NCBI RefSeq assembly: GCF_900010725.2
Contig: NZ_LR734883.1
Location: forward strand, 57,042-93,692
From: Planktothrix serta PCC 8927
GTDB lineage: Bacteria > Cyanobacteriota > Cyanobacteriia > Cyanobacteriales > Microcoleaceae
Reading direction: 5' to 3'
DNA: 36,651 nucleotides
Part shown: positions 32,143-36,651 of the stretch, in pieces
Layout of the letters: each line of letters begins with the position of its first letter
Numbering within the stretch: position 1 is the stretch's first letter
The notes under the pieces: generated by a model
What the model was told of the DNA's origin: nothing
What the model saw: the letters and a program-made list of their open reading frames with translations, nothing else
The model's database searches: none
Position numbers and translations under genes: made by a program

Positions 32143-34413
32143 ATGTCCACAACCAAGCCCCCTCAGAAACCTAAAACTCTCCTGAACACAATCACACAGG
32201 TTGTCCAGACACTTCACGCCAAAGTTAATTTTTCTCGACTGATCCTCAAACCCAACGCGAAAGTCCCAGAATTGCTGGTACATCAGGCAGATATTGATAA
32301 ACCGGAAGTTTATCCCCTGTTGGGCGATCGCTATGTGGTCGGACGTTCCTCCCGAACCTGCGATATTGTGGTACGGAACCCCCTGGTCAGCCAAATTCAT
32401 GTCAGTGTCATCCGAGATGCCAAAGGGACAAAGTTGCTGCCCAGTCGTCCAGGGTTTATGATTCAGGATGAAGACTCTACCAATGGCTTGTATTTGGGAC
32501 GGCGACGGGTTAAGATGCTGCCGTTACGACATGGGGATAGTTTAACCCTGGGGCCACCCGAACTGGCTTCTGTTGCCCGGATTGAATATAATGATCCCCC
32601 TCCTTGGTATATTCAAACGATCCGTTATGGATTTTATGGATTTTGTGGTGTCAGTGCTGCGGTGGGGATGGTGGTACTGTTTGAGTGGCAGAAATTTCAA
32701 GTTGATCCCTTACCAGAAACGGTCACGGGGCCTGTTATTGTTCATGCGGCCGATGGTCGTCCTCTGCGAGAAGCCAATACCATCGCCCATTTGGAAACGG
32801 ATCGGTTAGCAGATTTTGGCTCCTATTTACCGAAAGCCGTTGTCGCTTCGGAGGATAGTCGGTTTTATTGGCATTTGGGCGTTGATCCAGTCGGAACATT
32901 ACGCGCCTTATTAACCAATGTGCGGGGTGGGGAAATTCGAGAGGGAGGAAGTACCCTTTCTCAACAGTTAGCCCGGAGTTTATACCGCGATTATGTAGGT
33001 ACAGAAGATTCAGCCGGACGCAAATTTCGAGAAGCAGTTGTTGCCCTGAAATTAGAAGCGGTTTATGGGAAAAATAAGCTTCTCAAAACCTATCTAAATC
33101 GGGTATATTTAGGGATTAATTTATATGGTTTTGAGGATGCGGCTAAGTTTTATTTTAACAAATCAGCCAAGGATTTAACGCTTTCAGAAGCTGCAACTTT
33201 AGTGGGAATTTTACCCGCCCCCAATAGTTTTAATCCGATTCAAAATTATCAGTTAGCAGTACAATACCGCGATCGCGTTATTAGCCGAATGTTAGAAAAG
33301 GGCATGGTTACTGAAGAAGAAGCCGATCGTGCCCGTCGTTCTCGGATTGAAATTAATCCCAAAGCCCAGGAGTTTTTAGAAAGTACCATTGCTCCCTATT
33401 TTTATGATTATATTTTTGTTGAATTGGAAGAATTATTAGGGGTACAATTAGCGCGTGAAGGCAATTTTATTGTAGAAACAGCGTTAGATCCCCCCATTCA
33501 AACTATTGCAGAAGCTTCTCTGAAACGTTCAATTCAGACCACAGGCGCAGCGAATAATTTTTCTCAAGGAGGTCTGGTAACGTTAGATTCTAATACTGGG
33601 GAAATTTTAGCAATGGCTGGAGGTTTGGATTATAAAGAAAGTCAATTTAATCGCGTTACCCAAGCTCAACGTCAACCCGGATCAACGTTTAAATTATTGA
33701 CCTATTTAGCTGCTTTAGCCCAAGGAATTCCACCCGGTCAAACCTATTCCTGTGAACCCTTAACTTGGAAAGGACAAAGTTATCAAGGGTGCGAAAGGAG
33801 TGGCGGTAATGTTGATATGTATCGGGGGTTAGCGTTATCAGAAAATGTGATCGCTCTGAGAATTGGTCAAGAAGTTGGATTAGATCGGGTGATTGATATG
33901 GCAAAACGCTTAGGAATTCAATCAAAACTTGATCCGGTTCCCGGTTTAGTTCTGGGTCAAAGTGAAGTCAAGCTATTAGAATTAACGGGAGCTTATAGCA
34001 CCGTTGCTAATGAGGGTTTATATCATTCTCCCCATGCGATTAAACGAATTTTAGATAGTAGTGATTGTACGGATATTAATGATATTAATACCTGTCGGGT
34101 GATTTATGCTTATGATCGAGAAAATCCAACATTTCCTTCTGTTTTATCCCCCTCTGTGGCGGAAACGATGACAACATTATTACAAGGAGTTATTCGTCGG
34201 GGAACGGGTCAAAGCGCCTATATCGGGTTAGGAGAAGCGGGTAAAACTGGAACAACAAACGATAATGTTGATTTGTGGTTTATTGGTTATCTTCCTGATT
34301 CTAAATTAACCACGGGAGTTTGGTTAGGTAATGATGATAATTCTCCTACTAATGGAAGCAGTGGAAATGCGGCTCAATTATGGCGGGATTATATGGGTCA
34401 AATTGCTAGATAA
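32143..34413 (+). CDS. Class A penicillin-binding protein with N-terminal FHA domain
   Basis: Bifunctional cell-wall synthase, 756 residues from ATG 32143 (a GTG nine bases upstream is less likely). An FHA phosphopeptide-binding domain (about 57-137) has GRSSRTCDIV, then NPLVSQIHVSV and DEDSTNGLYL in the expected order. One membrane segment (161-181) follows. The glycosyltransferase (GT51) domain has catalytic Glu237 in SEDSRFYWH and GGSTLSQQLARSLY. The transpeptidase has STFK with nucleophile Ser514, SEN at 566-568 and KTGT at 701-704. The FHA part is cytoplasmic, so a Ser/Thr kinase could tether or regulate the synthase by phosphorylation; such kinases are encoded at 15.9 and 35.6 kb, but a link is inference. 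Confidence 0.94.
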   Translation: MSTTKPPQKPKTLLNTITQVVQTLHAKVNFSRLILKPNAKVPELLVHQADIDKPEVYPLLGDRYVVGRSSRTCDIVVRNPLVSQIHVSVIRDAKGTKLLPSRPGFMIQDEDSTNGLYLGRRRVKMLPLRHGDSLTLGPPELASVARIEYNDPPPWYIQTIRYGFYGFCGVSAAVGMVVLFEWQKFQVDPLPETVTGPVIVHAADGRPLREANTIAHLETDRLADFGSYLPKAVVASEDSRFYWHLGVDPVGTLRALLTNVRGGEIREGGSTLSQQLARSLYRDYVGTEDSAGRKFREAVVALKLEAVYGKNKLLKTYLNRVYLGINLYGFEDAAKFYFNKSAKDLTLSEAATLVGILPAPNSFNPIQNYQLAVQYRDRVISRMLEKGMVTEEEADRARRSRIEINPKAQEFLESTIAPYFYDYIFVELEELLGVQLAREGNFIVETALDPPIQTIAEASLKRSIQTTGAANNFSQGGLVTLDSNTGEILAMAGGLDYKESQFNRVTQAQRQPGSTFKLLTYLAALAQGIPPGQTYSCEPLTWKGQSYQGCERSGGNVDMYRGLALSENVIALRIGQEVGLDRVIDMAKRLGIQSKLDPVPGLVLGQSEVKLLELTGAYSTVANEGLYHSPHAIKRILDSSDCTDINDINTCRVIYAYDRENPTFPSVLSPSVAETMTTLLQGVIRRGTGQSAYIGLGEAGKTGTTNDNVDLWFIGYLPDSKLTTGVWLGNDDNSPTNGSSGNAAQLWRDYMGQIAR

Positions 34414-34420
34414 TTGTTGA

Positions 34421-34483
34421 GGGAACAGGGAACAGGGAACAGGGAACAGGGAATAGGGAATAGGGAATAGGGAATAGGGAATA
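34421..34483. repeat. Nine-unit heptanucleotide tandem array
   Basis: Four copies of GGGAACA (34421-34448) are followed by five of GGGAATA (34449-34483) without interruption. The block lies between two convergent genes. It is the reverse complement of the TGTTCCC/TATTCCC units at 31476-31510 and 32071-32098; GGGAATA also occurs twice at about 4750. Confidence 0.93.
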
Positions 34484-34503
34484 GAGGAGAATTATACATA
34501 AAA

Positions 34504-35139
34504 TCATGATTCTCCTAATTCAAAAATCTGTGCAGCAGTTAAATTTAATTCGGGGAATATAGCAGATTGTATCCGGTCATGTTCTCGAAATAAATTCACC
34601 ATATATTCATCATCGATCATTTGATAAACCGAAATTGTAGGTTGTTTAGGATTTCCAATATATCGCCGACCTCCTAACCCTAAATAATCAATAATCCAAT
34701 ATTCTTGAATTCCTAATTTTTCATATTCTGATAATTTCATCAAATAATCATCTTGCCAATTGGTACTGACCACTTCTATAACTAAAGGTAAACTTTCACC
34801 TTGAGTAATGGTTGAGCGCTTTTTCCACATTGGTTCATTTTCTAGCGCATTTTTATTGATCAAGGTCACATCTGGAATATAACCTGAATTATCAGAATCA
34901 ATGGGTTTAATAATACATTGTCTAGGAATAAAGTAAGGTAATTGTAAACGCCGAATTTCTAAGGTTAACTCCGCAGCAATTTCTCCTGCGACTTGTTCAT
35001 GAGTTCCTGTAAGCTGCATTTCTTTAACAACTCCTTGATGTAATTCATATCGTCCATAACCATCAGGAACCCAGTCCAGAAATTCCTCTAAGGTCATTAA
35101 TTTAGCTTCTGATTCTGATTCTAATACAGTTTCCATCAT
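34504..35139 (-). CDS. Uma2 family (DUF820) PD-(D/E)XK nuclease-like protein
   Basis: 211 residues from ATG 35139; a GTG 33 bases upstream and a second ATG one codon later (35136) also exist. The family is a restriction-endonuclease fold greatly expanded in cyanobacteria. It shows the typical start MTLEEFLDWV, YELHQGVVKEM, the metal-binding Asp in YIPDVTLI, and the catalytic strand LPLVIEVVSTNW with Glu, then YEKLGIQEYWIIDY. In the usual motif IEV-x-S-x(n)-K the lysine is expected downstream; DDYLMKLSEYEKL supplies it. All core residues appear present, so it may be active, but no biological role is established for these proteins. It stands alone among repeats. Confidence 0.85.
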   Translation of the reverse strand: MMETVLESESEAKLMTLEEFLDWVPDGYGRYELHQGVVKEMQLTGTHEQVAGEIAAELTLEIRRLQLPYFIPRQCIIKPIDSDNSGYIPDVTLINKNALENEPMWKKRSTITQGESLPLVIEVVSTNWQDDYLMKLSEYEKLGIQEYWIIDYLGLGGRRYIGNPKQPTISVYQMIDDEYMVNLFREHDRIQSAIFPELNLTAAQIFELGES

Positions 35140-35172
35140 AGCTTTTAATAGTTTTAATCCAAAATTATACAC

Positions 35173-35593
35173 ATATAACGATAGTATAACAATTAAAATA
35201 GGCGATTGTTGTCACGGTGATCTTTAAGAATGCTTCTGAACTTGTCACCACAAAGACACAAAGACACAAAGAAAAGTAAAGAAAAACGATGATTAAAGGG
35301 ATATGATTTTGTTTAATCATATCCTTCTCCAGAAGTTATCACCGCAGGTGACAACGGATAACGGATAGCAGTGTCTGAGTATAGGAGGGACAAAACCGAA
35401 ACCCTCACAAGTCCCTCACCCGAATAAAAACTGCTATCAACCTTAAATACCTCCTTGATCTCTTCCTTCGTGTCTTCGTGTCTTTGGGGTTGCTTCTACA
35501 GAAAAACAATAGCGAAGGTATGATCCCAAAAACCCGGTTTTTTAAGGTTATATTAGATTAAAATAAACTTAGGCTGGTTTGAGTTATATCATA
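35173..35593. repeat. Repeat-rich gap before the right-hand kinase gene
   Basis: No gene was found. It holds a reverse-complement copy of the CTTCGTGTCTT repeat (35246-35271), a 75-bp element with ends GATAGCAGT (35364-35372) and ACTGCTATC (35430-35438), a forward copy of the 26-bp repeat (35466-35491), and AAAACCCGGTTT near 35533. The last three recur in the same order at 15711-15845. Confidence 0.7.
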
Positions 35594-36651
35594 ATGAGTT
35601 ATTGCCTAAATCCCCATTGTCCTCAACCTCAGAACACCCCAGAGGCTAAATTCTGTTTAACCTGTGGGGCAAAATTGTTATTACGAGAACGGTATCGCGC
35701 CGTTAAAGTGATTGGTCATGGGGGGTTTGGCAAAACGTTTTTAGCAATCGATCAAGATAAACCCTCCCGTCCTTCCTGTGTGATTAAACAATTTCACCCG
35801 CAAATGCAGGGAAATACTCAAAAAGCCATAGAATTATTTCATCGAGAAGCAGAACGTTTAGATGAGTTGGGAAAACATCAGCAAATACCTGAATTATTAG
35901 CCCATTTTGAACAAGATAGTCATCAATATTTAGTTCAAGAATTTATTAATGGGCCGAATTTAGAAGAAGAACTTTTGCGTCAAGGGGTTTTTAATGAAGC
36001 CCAAATTCGTCAAGTTTTAGATGATTTATTACCTGTTTTACAATTTATTCATCATCATCGAGTCATTCACCGAGATATTAAACCCGCTAATATTATTCTC
36101 AGAGATGGTTCTTTATCGGCACAATTGCCTTTAGTTCGTCCTGAAATTTTACAACAAATTCGAGGACAATCTTCACCTCAAAATCTGGCTGCGGGTGTTC
36201 AACGTCAAGGTCAGTTAGTATTAGTTGATTTTGGAGCAGCAAAAGTGGTAACAGATAGTCAAGTTCCGCTCATGGGAACAGTAATTGGTAGTCCTGAATA
36301 TGTTGCTCCTGAACAAACGAGAGGACAGGCAATTTATAGCAGTGATATTTATAGTTTAGGGGTAACTTGTATTTATTTAATGACGCAAATTTCCCCCTTT
36401 GATTTATATGATATTCATGAGGATCGCTGGATTTGGCGAGATTATTTAAAACATCATTCTGTAAGTTCAGAATTAGGAAAAATCCTAGATAAAATGTTAG
36501 CAGTATTACCCAGTCAACGTTATGATTCTGCTTTAAAAGTATTAAAAGATTTACATCCAGGTGGCATACCTGTAGCGATCGCCCGACAGTTACAAACTAT
36601 ATCTCCTCTATCCCCCCCACCTCAAACCGTTAGAACTCCGATTCCATCCCC
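35594..36651 (+). CDS. 4-Cys-type Ser/Thr protein kinase, 3' end beyond the window
   Basis: 352 codons are visible and open to the last base, so the gene is cut by the edge. The N-terminal zinc-ribbon has Cys4, Cys9, Cys21 and Cys24, the mark of cyanobacterial 4-Cys kinases. The kinase domain then shows GHGGFGKTF (41-49), Lys65, catalytic loop HRDIKPAN (159-166), VDFGAAK (211-217) with DFG at 212-214, GSPEYVAPEQ and SDIYSLGVT. All catalytic residues are present, so it should be active. Between the catalytic loop and DFG there are 45 residues, about 30 more than usual. After the domain a Pro/Ser-rich stretch begins near the edge; a sensor or WD/TPR-type tail may follow. Substrates are unknown. 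Confidence 0.9.
   Translation, partial: MSYCLNPHCPQPQNTPEAKFCLTCGAKLLLRERYRAVKVIGHGGFGKTFLAIDQDKPSRPSCVIKQFHPQMQGNTQKAIELFHREAERLDELGKHQQIPELLAHFEQDSHQYLVQEFINGPNLEEELLRQGVFNEAQIRQVLDDLLPVLQFIHHHRVIHRDIKPANIILRDGSLSAQLPLVRPEILQQIRGQSSPQNLAAGVQRQGQLVLVDFGAAKVVTDSQVPLMGTVIGSPEYVAPEQTRGQAIYSSDIYSLGVTCIYLMTQISPFDLYDIHEDRWIWRDYLKHHSVSSELGKILDKMLAVLPSQRYDSALKVLKDLHPGGIPVAIARQLQTISPLSPPPQTVRTPIPS

Noticed and set aside
34421-34483. CRISPR array
   Set aside because: The units are 7 bp in direct tandem without spacers, and no cas genes are present.

Overview
The window is chromosomal DNA from a filamentous, non-heterocystous cyanobacterium, most likely of the Planktothrix/Oscillatoria/Microcoleus group. 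The evidence is psb28, the phycobilisome genes cpcS and nblA, a ClpS adaptor, a hormogonium-polysaccharide-type cluster, an RppA/RppB two-component pair, a 4-Cys Ser/Thr kinase, many GCGATCGC (HIP1) octamers and heptanucleotide tandem repeats. No rRNA, tRNA, CRISPR array or prophage was seen. The genus is an inference from gene content.

Layout. 1-190: the right end of what looks like an IS200/IS605 (TnpB) element, cut by the window edge. 0.3-7 kb: rppB-rppA (minus), divergent from a VKOR-thioredoxin fusion, then a hemerythrin-like protein and a Zn/Cd/Pb-type P-type ATPase, forming a metal and redox block. 7.4-9.8 kb: a PilT-type ATPase, coaD and an overlapping coiled-coil gene. 10-15 kb: a minus-strand polysaccharide operon (HpsL-like membrane protein, acyltransferase, GT2, GT4). 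15.2-19.2 kb: clpS, a large unusual kinase with a glycine-rich membrane half, a possible structured RNA, and an exported TPR protein. 19.4-21.8 kb: psb28, moaB, an unknown gene and a variant metallo-beta-lactamase-fold gene. 22-23.8 kb: glucokinase and an L,D-transpeptidase. 24-25 kb: cpcS and nblA, divergent. 25.2-29.6 kb: pstB-pstA-pstC-pstS, preceded by a three-repeat Pho box. 29.7-34.4 kb: bioB-bioY-lspA and a class A penicillin-binding protein with an N-terminal FHA domain. 34.5 kb to end: a Uma2-family gene, a repeat-rich gap and a Ser/Thr kinase that runs off the window.

Most genes are ordinary cyanobacterial housekeeping or signalling genes. The less explained material is (i) families of small repeats, namely TATAGCA-ended elements, 7-bp tandem repeats, a CTTCGTGTCTT repeat and a 28-bp perfect palindrome, some of which mislead start-codon choice; (ii) a candidate RNA at about 18.2-18.4 kb; (iii) the 707-residue kinase with duplicated glycine-rich membrane units; (iv) an insertion in the kinase at the right edge. 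I see no complete new defence or mobile system and do not claim one.
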